A stretch of DNA of 64,000 nt from Aquatica leii (GCA_035610365.1 CM069432.1:81782520-81846519), one strand, 5' to 3'. Counted from the first letter of the stretch, positions 48,429-59,020 are shown. Notes: a model not told the origin generated them from the sequence alone. Program-made: numbers and translations.

Positions 48429-48709
48429 TTCGCAATCTAATATCGCTTCCGTTATAAAAACATTCATCGCGTAAATATCTGTTAAGATTCGCGATAAGCG
48501 TGTTATTTATAAAGTTAATATAGTGTTTAATAAACTTTTTCTTTTAACAAGTGCGTGATCACGGTATTAATTAAATTCGTTTCCGGACACTAGTGGTTTA
48601 ATATTAATAAGTGGATAGTTATTAAATTTTTGTGTTATATAAAAACTGCATTTTAAAAAGTAGTGTTTATATTTCAATTTATGCCGGTGACGTTTGCAAA
48701 AAAGTGAAA

Positions 48710-49960
48710 ATGGATTCAAAATATTTGAAATTCTCGAATCGATGAATAAAAATATTCAAGAAAAACTGTCCGAAAATTCTCAGAAGATGGAAGAAAAATT
48801 CTAGAAAAATGGAAGAAAATTCGCAGAAAATAGAGGAAAAGTTTTACGAAAATTCACAGAAAATTGAAGAAAAAACTGTCGGAGAGTTCAAGAAAAATGA
48901 AAGAAAAACTGTTCGAAGATTCTCAAAAAATAGAGAAAAATTCTAAAAGTGTTAAAGAAGAAATACGAACGAGCATGGAAAATCAAATTAAAATTGTTCA
49001 AGAGAAACCCAAGCAGATATGCTAAATTTGAAAGAAGAAATTTGCGAATCTGTGAATGAGAAAATAGAAGCAATAGAGGACAAATTAGAAGACAGAATAA
49101 AACTGATTGAAGAAAGAATAAAGCAAATGAATTGCCACGGTGAAGAAAGCGTCACGAGTGAAGATTTAATAATGGACCATCGAGAAGAAAACACTCACAA
49201 GTTCAAAGTTGTACCACCGAATTTTGATGGTAAAGTTCCATGGTCAACCTACTACAAGCAGTTTGAAGCCGCAGCTACTGCTAATGGTTGGAGTAACAAG
49301 CAGAAAGCGACGTCTTTAATAGTATCCTTACGTGGAGAAGCGCTGGGAATTTTACAAACTGTTCCGGACCATCTGCAAGACAATTACGAACTCTTAATAT
49401 CCCGATTAGAAATGAGATATGGGGATGCTCATCTTCAACAAGTATACCAGGCTCAAATTAAAAGTCGGGTTCAAAAAGCTGCCGAAAGTCTTCAAGAGTT
49501 TGAGGCTGACATCGCCATGAACTAACACGGCTTGCGTATCCTACAGCGCCAGATACCTTCTTGGAGCAATTGGCTATTCAAACTTTGTAGACGGCCTTCG
49601 AGACAACGAAACACAGCAGACCCTCCGGTTAGCTCGACCAAAGACGTTGGATGACGCATTAACCCATGCTTTGGAGTTCGAGGCGGCGAAACAAGCGTCG
49701 CACCGAGGCAGCCATAAGCTCCGTTGTGCTGCAGAAGTATCCTCGCACACAGAAGAAAGCATTGAAGACATAGTGCGACGGGTATTTCGGGAACGAGAAG
49801 CTCGAAGAAGAGAACTGACGTGCTGGAACTGCGGAGAAGTGGGCCACGTACGACGCCGTTATGCTAAGCCCAAAGAAGACCAGAAGAGCGTCCGGAAAAC
49901 TAGAACGGGTCCGACCGAATGGGGCGAAAGTCGACCTCAACGAGCCATGCCCCGGAGATT
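48710..49960 (+). pseudogene. Gypsy gag, frameshifted, with degenerate zinc knuckle
   Basis: Gag would coat the element RNA. The ATG at 48710 is followed within a few codons by a frame change. 48730-49010 consists of imperfect short repeats rich in Glu, Lys, Ser, Asn and Gln, predicting a long coiled coil. The main domain is 49019-49525 (FKVVPPNFDGKVPWSTYYKQF, then LISRLEMRYGD), typical of gypsy gag. A frame break near 49520 leads to 49647-49997. That frame ends in a knuckle with C59, C62 and H67 in place, but the fourth ligand is Tyr (CWNCGEVGHVRRRY, 49821-49862) where Cys is expected. Confidence 0.85.
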
Positions 49961-49989
49961 ACCATTCAAATGGCATCGCCTGAGAGCAG

Positions 49990-50657
49990 TTGCATAGCAT
50001 TTATCTCGATGGCAAGATCAATGGAAGAAGCGTCCAGTTACTGGTTGCCACGGGAGCGATGAAGACCATCATTCCTCCTGCCATCTTATTGGGAAACGAG
50101 AAGACATCACCAGTAACAGTACAACTTCGAACAGCGACGGGCGACAGAAATACCTACTCACGGACAAGTCAAAGTAACCATTGGTTTGGGAAATGGAGTA
50201 CTCGACCATCAAGTACTGGTAGCCGACATCACGGAAGAAGTTATCCTGGGAATGGACGTGATAAAGAAGTATGGGTTCCATTTGGATATGAAGAACGATG
50301 TCCTGAAGATCGACAATGAAGAAATTCCGTTTCATTCGTCAGAGAAGGCAGCCGTGCGAGTCTTGTTGAGTGAAGACGTGATTCTGCCTGCAAGGACTGA
50401 AAGTGTGGTGATGGCACGCCTGGATGGAAATCTCCGGGAAGGCTACATACGCGCGATTGAACCAATGGAAGGCAGCAGTTGAAAAGGGACTACTCGTTGG
50501 CAGAACTTTAGTACGAGTGAAGAACACGATGCCAGTAAGGATCTTAAAAATCAACTCAGATCCTGTAACGTTGAAAAAAAAAGACCGTGGTAGGCCAATG
50601 CACGCCAGTATCACAAATTGTGAGATGCGTGAAGTCGAACTAAGATACGTCGCCTAA
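49990..50657 (+). pseudogene. Gypsy aspartic protease region, catalytic Asp changed
   Basis: This would process the Gag-Pol polyprotein. The active-site block reads LLVATGAMKTII at 50038-50073. The catalytic D of D-T-G-A is Ala here (50047-50049), a single-base substitution. The C-terminal protease motif ILGMDVI is in another frame at 50246-50266, so at least one frameshift separates the halves near 50150-50190. A further frame change near 50480 leads into a Lys-rich linker ending at 50657. As given it is inactive. Confidence 0.85.
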
Positions 50658-50676
50658 GAAGTGTCCACAACATATA

Positions 50677-51740
50677 TTGGACATTCTTACCACCAAATGC
50701 GAAAACCTCAGCCAAGACCAGCTGGCTAAAGTTAAAGTGTTGATCCAAGAGTACCAAGATGTGTTCGCGCTGGAGAGTGGCTCCAAAGGAAGAACTAACG
50801 TGGTGAAACATAAAATTAATACCGGAGACGCTCGGCCGATACGACAACATCCACGCAGACTTCCTTTGGCGAAAAGAGAAGAAGCCGAACAAATAATTAC
50901 GGATATGGAGAGAGAAGGCGTGATTGAACCTTCAAGTAGTCCATGGGCATCCCCAGTGGTACTCGTGAAGAAGAAGGATGGATCAACGAGGTCTTGCGTA
51001 GACTACAGGCAGCTAAACGACGTGACCAAAGGACAGCTACCCTTTACCCGCAGAATTGACGATACGCTAGACACCCTGTCAGGATCCCAGTGGTTTTCTA
51101 CGTTAGATTTAAAGAGTGGATACTGGCAGGTAGAATTAGAACAGGATCGTGAAAAAACAGCTTTTACGATCGGAACTGGTTTGTGGCAGTTCACTGCCAA
51201 TGCCCTTCGGCCTGTGTAACGCTCCTGCAACGTTCGAGCGTTTGATGGAGACCATCTTGCGCGGATTGTCTTGGAAGACGTGCTTGGTTTACCTGGACGA
51301 CGTGATCGTGGTTGGAAGGTCGTTTGAAGAGCACTTAAACAACTTGAAGGAAGTGTTCCAGAGATTACGTGGGGCTAACCTCAAACTGAGCCAAAGAAGT
51401 GCCACGTATTTAAGAAGGAAGTCCAATACCTTGGCCACGTCGTATCTAGAGACGGAGTAAGGGCTGACCCAGACAAAATCCGAGCAGTGCAAGCATGGCC
51501 AAGACCGATCGACAAACATCAGGTCCGAAGTTTCCTTGGGTTGTGCACTTATTATAGAAGATTTGTCCCCGGATTTGCCAATATTGCCAAACCATTGACA
51601 AAACTAACCGAAGAAAAAGCAGAATTTAGATGGAATGAAGACTGCGAAAATTCTTTTAATCAACTAAAACAGGCCCTAGTCACTTCGCCAATTTTGAGTT
51701 ATCCACGAGAAGATGGAATGTTTGTTTTGATACCGACATA
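50677..51740 (+). pseudogene. Gypsy reverse transcriptase, split by frameshifts
   Basis: RNA-dependent DNA synthesis. The first frame (50677-51219) contains ASPVVLVKKKDGS, SCVDYRQLN and TLDLKSGYWQVEL, with the first catalytic Asp. It shifts at about 51185-51200 to the frame holding MPFGLCNAPATFERLM and the YLDD box (51290-51301). It shifts again near 51415 to 51487-51741 (FLGLCTYYRRFVPGFA, then the RNase H approach). All catalytic aspartates remain. Sequence style is standard Ty3/gypsy. Confidence 0.93.
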
Positions 51741-52350
51741 AACAATATGGCCATAGGCGCGGCCCCTTCGCAGGTTCAAGATGGACAAGAAAAGGTTATC
51801 GCGTATTTTAGCAAGGTTTTGTCCAGGCCAGAAAGGAATTATTGCCTCACTAGGAGGGAGCTGTTAGCAGTCGTTAAGTCCATCGAACATTTCTACAAGT
51901 ATTTGTATGGACGAAAGTTTTACTGAGAACAGACCACGCCGCTTTAAAATGGCTTCTGCAGTTCCGTAACCCAGAAGGACAAGTGGCAAGATGGATCGAG
52001 AGACTGCAAGAGTATGACTATGACACAGAACACCGTGCCGGAAGCAGTCATCGAAACGCTGATGCCTTGTCCAGAAGACCATGTCCGGCGGACTGCAGCC
52101 ATTGTTCGCGACTGGAAGAAAAAGGCGAGTGTCTCCGGAGAACTGGTATGGTTGATGATGAGTGGGAACCTGAGCAGTTACGTCGCGAACAAGAAGACGA
52201 TCCTGAAATAAGACTACTCCTGGACTGGAAAGAAAGCGGCCGACGACCAACCTGGGAAGAAGTGAGTGCTTTGGGCAGAAATATCAAAGCGTACTGGGCG
52301 CAGTGGGACTCCTTGATAGTAGAAGACGGCGTTCTTAAGCGGTCCTAGAA
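51725..52350 (+). pseudogene. Gypsy RNase H and linker to integrase
   Basis: RNase H degrades the RNA strand of the hybrid. After a shift at about 51730 the frame reads VIAYFSKVLSRPERNY and RRELLAVVKSIEHFYKYL, the conserved body including the catalytic Glu. Another shift at about 51920 leads to LRTDHAALKW and, in 51983-52348, RWIERLQEYDYDTEHRAG with NADALSRRPC, the classic C-terminal RNase H block. A linker with many charged residues follows and runs into a stop at 52346-52348. Confidence 0.9.
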
Positions 52351-53486
52351 GTGCCGAGGGCACGGGAAACAGAACTACAGCTAGTAGTGCCGAAAAGCAG
52401 GGTGACCGAAGTGTTGAAGCATCTCCACGATGGGACATCAGGAGGACACTTTGGCATTAAGAAGACGTTGGGTAAAGTGCGAGAACGATTCTACTGGATG
52501 AACTGCAAAGAGGACGTCATGAAATGGTGCCGTAAATGCATAGTCTGCGCTTCAGGAAATGGTCCAGCGAGAAAGCGCAAAGCACCCATGAAACAATACA
52601 ACGTAGGAAGCCCTTTGGAAAGAGTAGCGATTGACATCGCAGGCCGTTCCCAGAATCCGATTCGGAAATAAATACATTCTGGTGGCGATGGATTATTTCA
52701 CGAAATGGACAGGCTTACGCCATACCCAATCAGGAAGCAGCTACAGTCGCAGACGTATTAGTAAAGGAGTTTTTCTGCCGGTTTGGAGTTCCGTTGGAAT
52801 TACACTCCGATCAAGGCCGCAATTTTGAGTCTGGGCTGTTTCAAGAAGTGTGCCGACTGGTAGGAATTAACAACACTAGGACAACGCCTCTTCATCCTCA
52901 GTCTGATGGCATGGTTGAACGGATGAATCGAACAATGGGCAAGTACTTAGCCAAGGTAGTGTCCGAACACCAAAGGGACTGGGATCAGTACTTGCACCTT
53001 TTCTTAATGGCATACCGATCATCCGTTCACGAAAGCACAGGCCAAACACCATCCTGTGTCATGCTCGGTCGTGAGATAAGATTACCATGCGATCTTCAAT
53101 TTGGGCGAAGACCGGAAGAAGAAGTTGCTGGAGAAGATTACGTCAGCAAGCTGGCCAAGAGGTTGGACGAAGTACATGAAGAGGTCCGTAAAAACACACA
53201 AATTGCCAGCGACAGGATGAAAACAAGATATGACGTCAAGGCGCAAAATGGTGGGTTTCAACCTGGCGATATGGTCTGGTTGTATAACCCTCAAAGGAGA
53301 CGTGGTTTGTCGCCAAAGCTGCAAAGGCAATGGGAGGGCCCCTATGAAGTCGTGCAGCGTCTTAACGACGTTATATACCGCATCCGAAAACCGCCCAGAG
53401 GCAAGCCAAAAGTGGTCCACGTCGATCGTTCAGCCCGTTTGCTGGCGATAACCACAATCCGCAAGTTCAGGTCCGAACCAGAGTAA
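52351..53486 (+). pseudogene. Gypsy integrase, DD35E, split
   Basis: It inserts the cDNA. A zinc-binding HHCC domain lies at 52420-52548 (HDGTSGGHFG, then WCRKCIVC). The catalytic residues are Asp 52633-52635 (RVAIDIAG), Asp 52809-52811 (HSDQGRNF) and Glu 52917-52919 (DGMVERMNR). The last two are 35 residues apart. The frame changes at least twice between 52660 and 52790. The last part (52794-53486) is one clean 230-codon frame, with a GPY/F-type C-terminal motif (WEGPYEVVQRL) and a normal stop at 53484. There is no chromodomain. Confidence 0.93.
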
Positions 53487-53518
53487 TAAGTAGCAGAACC
53501 AGGAATCCAATCGAAGAA

Positions 53519-54133
53519 ATGGAGTTCGAAAAAGTTTATGAACTTATACGGAGGTTCTGGAAAGCTAGGTTCGGAGTTACCACCGAGGAACAACAAGACC
53601 TGTTCCAGACACAAAAAGATTACGCCATCGCACATTGCGTGAGCGAGGAGCTTGACATGTCCAAAGGGGTTGCAGTCGTGTTTAAAAAGAAGTTTGGACA
53701 GCTAGATGAATTACGAAGACAGCAACCGGCAGTCGGAAAGGTTTTAGGACTACGTGGTGACGGACGCTTCGTTTTCTATCTGGTCACCAAGAAATACTCA
53801 CGTGTCAAGCCGTTATACAAAGATCTGTGGCGAACATTATGAGTCTCAAGAAACAAATGGAGTTCCATCATGTTAAGAAATTGGCAGTACCCAAGCTTAG
53901 TTGTGGCTTAGACCAATTGAATTGGAGGACAGTTCGAAACATGTTGGAGGTCGTCTTCCGAGGAACAGGCGTTCAAGTGTTGGTCTGTAGTTACCAACCG
54001 AGGAGAGTATTGGGTCAGGAAAAGTCCATTGACTGTTACTTTTATGGTCAAGGAAGTTGCCGAAATAGAGGAAGCTGCCGCTATCGCCACGATCCCTTTT
54101 ACCGGTGTCGCATCAGTCTCCTGTTCTGGGACA
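53519..54133 (+). pseudogene. Extra frame: OARD1/TARG1-like macro domain + CCCH finger
   Basis: It begins 32 bases after the integrase stop, in the position where some gypsy elements have env. Frame 53519-53842: a 30-residue leader, then DLF, AHCVSEELDMSKG (residues 38-50), VAVVFKKKFG (51-60) and YLVTKKYSRVKP (87-98). After one frameshift at about 53830 the frame 53827-54210 gives PKLSCGLDQLNW (residues 22-33) and VLVCSY. These are the ordered signatures of the OARD1/TARG1 class of macro domains, which remove ADP-ribose from proteins; the Lys (T-K) and Asp (G-L-D) that class uses are present. Then C70-x7-C78-x5-C84-x3-H88 (54034-54090), a CCCH zinc finger typical of RNA-binding proteins. Total about 200 residues. 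A natural stop may lie inside the LTR. Capture from a host gene is inference. Confidence 0.8.
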
Positions 54134-54143
54134 GAACAGTCCT

Positions 54144-54154
54144 AAGAAAGGGGG
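54144..54154 (+). other. Polypurine tract
   Basis: aagaaaggggg lies three bases before the 3' LTR and would prime plus-strand synthesis. It also falls inside the downstream end of the extra reading frame. Confidence 0.85.
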
Positions 54155-54157
54155 CAG

Positions 54158-54606
54158 TGAAACGTCGAAATTACTTGCAAATGCAAGAGTCTTCTAGAAC
54201 TGTTATCTAGTTTCTAGAAAATATAGCGAAAAGTGAGGAACGATCGAGAAGAATTCGCTGATGTCTATAAAAGCCGAAGATGGAAATCGTAGGTCAGTTA
54301 TTGCTGGAATGTGAAAGCATGCAGTATTAAGAAGGTTATCAAGTTGAAATAAATACGTATCACGCGCGGCGTTTTAAATAAATAACAGTGTACACCGAAT
54401 CGAGTGAACGTGACTATCAGCTGTGAAATCCGAGAACGTTATCTTATCTTAAGTGATATAAATTATAGTGTAAGTGTTTTTATTAAATATTATTATTAGA
54501 TTTAATTAGCTCGGTTAATTTAAAAGTGCATATTTTTCTAGAATAAGTAAACGTAGTTTTAATCGTTTAAATAAATTAGTTTTTTTTAAGTAATAAATTC
54601 GTAACA
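54158..54606 (+). repeat. Gypsy 3' LTR
   Basis: 449 bp. Against the 5' LTR it shows a 3-base difference near its start, one substitution and one base change near 54513-54519, and two extra T in a T run. TATAAAA and TCAGT are retained. Confidence 0.95.
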
Positions 54607-54744
54607 GTAATTAATGCTTCTCATGTAAAGTTTTTAATTTGTATTTATAACTTTTTTGATACCTCCTGCTTTCTCTAACTCTGCATCAATATCAATAACA
54701 TGGTTTCTTAAAATTATTTTGAATAAGAAAATATTGTTAGGTTA

Positions 54745-54896
54745 AATAGATTCTAAAGATCCCCTCTCCTGTGGTTAAAAATCTAGCAGGTTACTAGTGT
54801 TTAGTAACGTTTTAGAGTAACTATGTATAGGTAGGTTCCTAGTTCAACGTTAGTAACTTGTTAGTTGACTAATAAAGTCGATTATGCATAAGGCTG
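54745..54896 (+). repeat. Harbinger-associated repeat, copy A
   Basis: Direct repeat of copy B at 56780-56931, sharing ttttagagtaactatg, gttagtaa, ttgttagttg and tatgcata. A related inverted copy is at 55513-55598. Confidence 0.65.
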
Positions 54897-55026
54897 TGTA
54901 AATTTAATTTTAATACTATTAAATGTGTTGGTATATAATTTGTCGGTTGCATTTACAATTACACGTTGCTTGTCCTGTACTTACCGTTCTAGAACGGTAA
55001 ATAAATAACTTACCAACGAGTTACAT

Positions 55027-55410
55027 TTAACCTTCGGATTACCAAGCAATTTTTGAGGCGCCGATTACCAAGTGGGGTCAGATTTGACCCTAAGTTTTTT
55101 TTCTTATTTTGTAAAGAAAAACCGATTAATTTGTAATGGTAACCTTTATTAATATTTTAAATGAACATTAGATTTCATATAAACTAATAAAAATATAAAA
55201 ATAAAATGTAAACATAAACTAGTGAGGGCAACAACTATGACATCTTATTGTAGTTTTTTTTCTGGCAATGTTGTTTACATACAAAGAGTTTGCACTTTTC
55301 ACATGTTTCCGAACATTTTTTGTCATTTGCTCTTGGACATATCTTACAACGACCTCTTTTTGTGTTGTTCTGTGTCTGCCAAACAATTTTTACGTCGCAA
55401 AACAAATAAC
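55027..55410 (-). mobile_element. piggyBac-like 3' end fragment
   Basis: TTAA at 55027-55030 is followed by CCTTCGGATTACCAAG, a subterminal partial repeat (gattaccaag) and the palindrome gggtcagatttgaccc, as in piggyBac ends. On the minus strand the C-terminal cysteine-rich domain of the transposase reads RGRCKICPRANDKKC, CEKCKLFVC and KQHC (about 55362-55262) and ends at a natural stop at about 55238. Everything upstream in the transposase is missing, so only about 380 bp remain. Confidence 0.8.
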
Positions 55411-55461
55411 ATATAAATTTGTTATATATTATTAAACATTGTTGAAAGAAACTCAGCTAAA

Positions 55462-55529
55462 CGGGACTATGTATACAGCTGTTAATTATTAACTAAAATC
55501 AAACTTTATCAGTCGTATGCATAGTCCCG
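55462..55529. repeat. Inverted repeat cgggactatg...
   Basis: cgggactatgtatac (55462-55476) and gtatgcatagtcccg (55515-55529) pair at 14 of 15 positions around 38 bases. The right arm belongs to the Harbinger-associated repeat that also occurs at 54.8 and 56.9 kb. Confidence 0.6.
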
Positions 55530-55598
55530 AGTATAGTACGAACAGATAACTTGTTAGTAACCACTAACATGTCACTATCTAGTACCTATACATAGTAA
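55513..55598 (-). repeat. Harbinger-associated repeat, inverted copy C
   Basis: Read on the minus strand it resembles copies A and B (actatgtatagg, gttagt, actaacaag, gactatgcata), but is more diverged. Copies C and B could be the inverted ends of an element enclosing the transposase remnant. Confidence 0.45.
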
Positions 55599-56049
55599 TA
55601 TATAAATCCTTATAGTTAGTTACAATATAGCTTAATAGAATGGTTAGAAAATGTTTGGCAATGTCAAAATTTGGAAAAAGTCACTATATGTTAAATGTTC
55701 TACAAATATTTTTGTTTGTACCGGCATAGCCAAAAATAAGTTAACACGTTTTTTAAGAGTATAAACAAAATGCTTGTAAATGAATTTAACTGATTTACTG
55801 TAAATATGGTGCGTTTATTTTTTTATTATATAACGTGTTGCTTTTTGTAAGCAGTTTGTATTCGGTTAGAAAAAGAACTGCATAAATTGATGGTTGAAGC
55901 TGGACAAAAAAAAATAGAGCTGTGCCAAATATGAATAGGCCAAGAAATAAAAAAAAAATAAAGTAATTAAATTAATTGTAGTTTTAGTTTTTTAATAGAA
56001 ACATAAAGCTATATTTGATTAAATTTATTTTAGCATTATTCCATTAAGA

Positions 56050-56690
56050 ATTAATAATAATTAAAGTGTTTTTTCATTTTCTTCAAATTTTCTGTCATTT
56101 TTGTCATCAAGAAAATAGAGTTTAAAATTCTTGTTTAGTAAATAAAACTTACTATTTTCAGTTTTATTTGCATCAATATATATAACATTTAACTGCAATC
56201 TATTAAAACTGCAACAAAATTTGTTTTCAAAAATTTCGAACAATCGTTTATCATACAATCCTATCTTCTCTGCTTCTCTTCAATAGATATTACCCAAAAG
56301 TATGGCATTAATGCTCCCAGAGACAAATATTTGCTTCAAAGCAATTTAATTTCAAGTTTGAGCATCATGTACACTTCCTCTCTAACGAGCAACAGTATCG
56401 AATTGTTAACTATTTGAACATTGAAGAAGTAGTATGTCTTTCTGTGTATATAGAATATAGATACTCTTCAGATGGACTCTTTTTATATAGCGTGTTCCAT
56501 CAATTGTTACAGTAATATTTGGCCAACCAACAATTAAAAAAAATTGTTTTACTTCATGTATCTTCGTGGGTATTAGAAAATTTATTAAAACGAATTCGAT
56601 ATTGTGCAATTTAACAACTGGTTTAATAATTCTAATTGACTGATAAAATCCGTGTTTGTCAGACACATTAGCTTTATATGCTCCATTAGA
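56050..56690 (-). pseudogene. PIF/Harbinger transposase remnant
   Basis: One register is kept from about 56666 to 56061 on the minus strand, despite about five stops. It reads VGWPNITVTIDGTRYIK (the G-F/W-P-N-x-x-x-x-I-D-G-T block with the first catalytic Asp), then RGSVHDAQT (the P-G-S-V-H-D block with the second Asp), then AILLGNIY (normally L-L-G-D-x-x-Y). These are diagnostic of Harbinger DDE transposases. The 5' half and any MYB-like partner gene are absent. Confidence 0.8.
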
Positions 56691-56779
56691 AAAACATCTA
56701 ACTGTCCCTAAAATTTGGATCCCTGCACGAACCGCTCATTCTTAATTGCTATTAATAACTTTTTAATAAGCAAATGTTT

Positions 56780-56931
56780 TTTGGTTAAACATTCCCTTTC
56801 AGGTGATTAAAAATTTAGCATGCTGCTAGTGGTTAAAACATTTTAGAGTAACTATGCATATGTAGTTTCCTTGTTTGATGTTAGTAAATTGTTAGTTGGC
56901 TACTCGACTATGCATATGGCTGTTTTTTGTT
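56780..56931 (+). repeat. Harbinger-associated repeat, copy B
   Basis: Same orientation as copy A, about 2.03 kb away, sharing the order attaaaaatttagca, ttttagagtaactatgca, gttagta, tgttagttgg and gactatgcatatggctg. Confidence 0.65.
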
Positions 56932-57416
56932 ATTGTCGAAACTTTTGATTATCTATTTCTTTACTTATAAATCCACTGTTGCACACCACTGATTATTTTT
57001 AGTATTTTCTATAAATGCAAATGATTTTTAATAGTAACTAATTTGGTGCTTTCTATTAAGAAAAATTTTATACGCAACAGTTTGTGAAGGAACGGTTCTA
57101 ATAATTTTTCCATTAAGTATCTTCAGTTTACTGATCAAGTATATGAATAACAACCGCTAAAACAATACCTATATAACGTAAATAATGCAAAAATAGCACT
57201 CAATTTGTGAAACGATTGTTGAATTAAATAAATAAAATTTAAAATAAGGATTGTATGAGAGATTATGTTATACAATTTTTAATTATTATGAAAGGTCTAT
57301 ACATATACATGCACACTTTGTTCTTAATTAACTGCGTTGAAAAACGTTTTATAAACACGAATTTAATAAAAATGAATTCAAAACCAAGTAATAAAAAAAT
57401 ATGTAAACAATAGTAG

Positions 57417-58277
57417 TTTACCTAACAAGAATTGAAATAACATAACATAACGAAAGTTAATGCGCCACGAGGCCGCACGACCAAGCTTTGCATGTGAGTG
57501 AGTTATGCTATGATTCTTTCGACGAGAGTAACGTATATTATTTTTTGTGTTGCCTTTTGTAAAACTACATTCTTTTTTGAAATGTTGGTACTACATTTAT
57601 TACTTAATCTGTCAAATTTGACGTTACCTTTATCATCGTTTTTTTTTTTCAGTTTTAACTGAATATCAAAACTTTTTAAATGACTTTTTTACTTATCGCA
57701 TACTCGTTCTAATATAATAATTGACTTTGAACACTTGTTTTTATGTGGATTCCTAGTTTTGATTTTGCCACCCTAGAGCGTTTTACGTAACTACACTAAC
57801 AAACGAATATTGACGTTTGCGATATTGCCAGCACAAGATAATAATTTACGTAACAAGCATTGGAAAGCACATCATAACATAACGAACGCTAATGCGACGT
57901 GAGGCCGCACGGCATGTGAGTGATTTCGACGAGAGTAACATTATTTTATGTCTTGCTTTTTGTAAAATTATATTCTTTTTTGAAAAAATAAAAAACAAAA
58001 AACCAGAAATATAATGTTGGTACTACATTTATTACTAAATTAGTCAAATTTGACATTAACTTTAATATCGTTGTTTTCAATTTTATCTGACTTTCAAAAT
58101 TTTTTTAATGACTTTTCCATCTGTCGCGTACTCGTTCTAATGTAATAGTTGACTTTGAACACTTAGTTTTATGCGGATTTCTAGTTTCCATTTTGTCACA
58201 CAAGAACTTTTTTCGCCCATTACGTAACTACACTAACGAACGAATATTAGAGTTTGCGATGTTGGCAGCACAAAAAC
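57417..58277 (+). repeat. Tandem dimer of the ~430-bp interspersed repeat
   Basis: Unit 1 (57417-57844) and unit 2 (57845-58277) both open tttac-taacaag and share cataacataacgaa, gaggccgcac, ttcgacgagagtaac, tcaaatttgac, gtactcgttctaat and acactaac-aacgaatatt. The spacing of shared landmarks is 428-432 bp. A partial third copy is at 1941-2254. No protein frame was recognised. Tandem organisation of an interspersed unit fits Helitron-associated or satellite-like elements, but no terminus was identified. Confidence 0.8.
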
Positions 58278-58559
58278 AAATTATACCTGCTAATTATGAT
58301 TCATGAAATTTTTACCAATACAATTTGTTAAAGTTAGTTGCTTTTTATTTCCTTTTGTATTTCTTAAATCTAGCAGTTAGTTGCTAGTCTTCTTAAATCA
58401 TCAATTATTTGTTATGATCACGTTTCAATACCTTTTAAAATTCTATTAATTTTTTACCTACGTATGAATATAAAGTTTAATAAAATAATTCAATATTAGG
58501 GCTTGAAGATTATGCTTGTTACAATTAAAAATGTTGTTGGATAATTAATGAAACAAATA

Positions 58560-59020
58560 CTAGCTGACATTATTCAGATGACTATACCTTGGCAAACAAT
58601 TGTGTGCTCTAGTGCAACATTTAATAAATTCAAAAATACAGTATTGGGATGAGTTAAAACCCTGAAAGCATATACAAGTTTTACATTTTACGTTAGCCAT
58701 AATTTTTTTAGCAACATAACCAGCTAAATATGAATGTGTTTTGTGTTTCAAAATATTCATACTTGTTATGGTAGTAACTGTATCATATTGTTGTTTCACA
58801 GTTAGTAGAGATGGTTCTTAAAATAATTCGGCAACTTTCGGCGTCTGCACAAACTCTTTAAAAGTGTTCAATAACCTATCAGTGTCGTCTGTCTCACAAT
58901 TAGCACCCGGAAATGTGGCGATGAAAAGTTTTTTTAAAACTAAGCTCTTGTTTAATATAATTTTAGAAGCTTTAGTACGCTGTCGTTCTCGGCATTATTG
59001 TAAAACGTGCGCTCATCTTT
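58560..59020 (-). pseudogene. Possible P-element/THAP9-like transposase remnant
   Basis: A minus-strand frame reads NTFKEFVQTPKVAELF, a stop, then ILKHKTHSYLAGYVAKKI followed by NVKCKTC. A helix ending in Y-L-A-G-Y-V-A-K-K and a C-x-x-C pair are features I associate with the C-terminal part of P-element-like transposases. The match is short and other transposase families are possible. Upstream frames are degraded. Confidence 0.35.

Larger units (their letters stand above)
47958..54606 (+). mobile_element. Ty3/gypsy element with extra macro-CCCH reading frame
   Basis: A 6649-bp element with LTRs at 47958-48408 and 54158-54606. It is flanked by the 4-bp duplication GTAA (47954-47957 and 54607-54610). 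A polypurine tract abuts the 3' LTR. Order: gag, protease, RT, RNase H, integrase, then an extra frame encoding a macro domain and a CCCH finger. It is much GC-richer and better preserved than its surroundings. The LTRs differ by one clear substitution and about three small length changes. Even so, the coding region changes frame many times, so this copy cannot encode a full polyprotein as given. Confidence 0.95.

Noticed and set aside
49574..53635. Several minus-strand open frames over the gypsy element
   Set aside because: Antisense shadows of gag, pol and the macro frame; none has its own motif.
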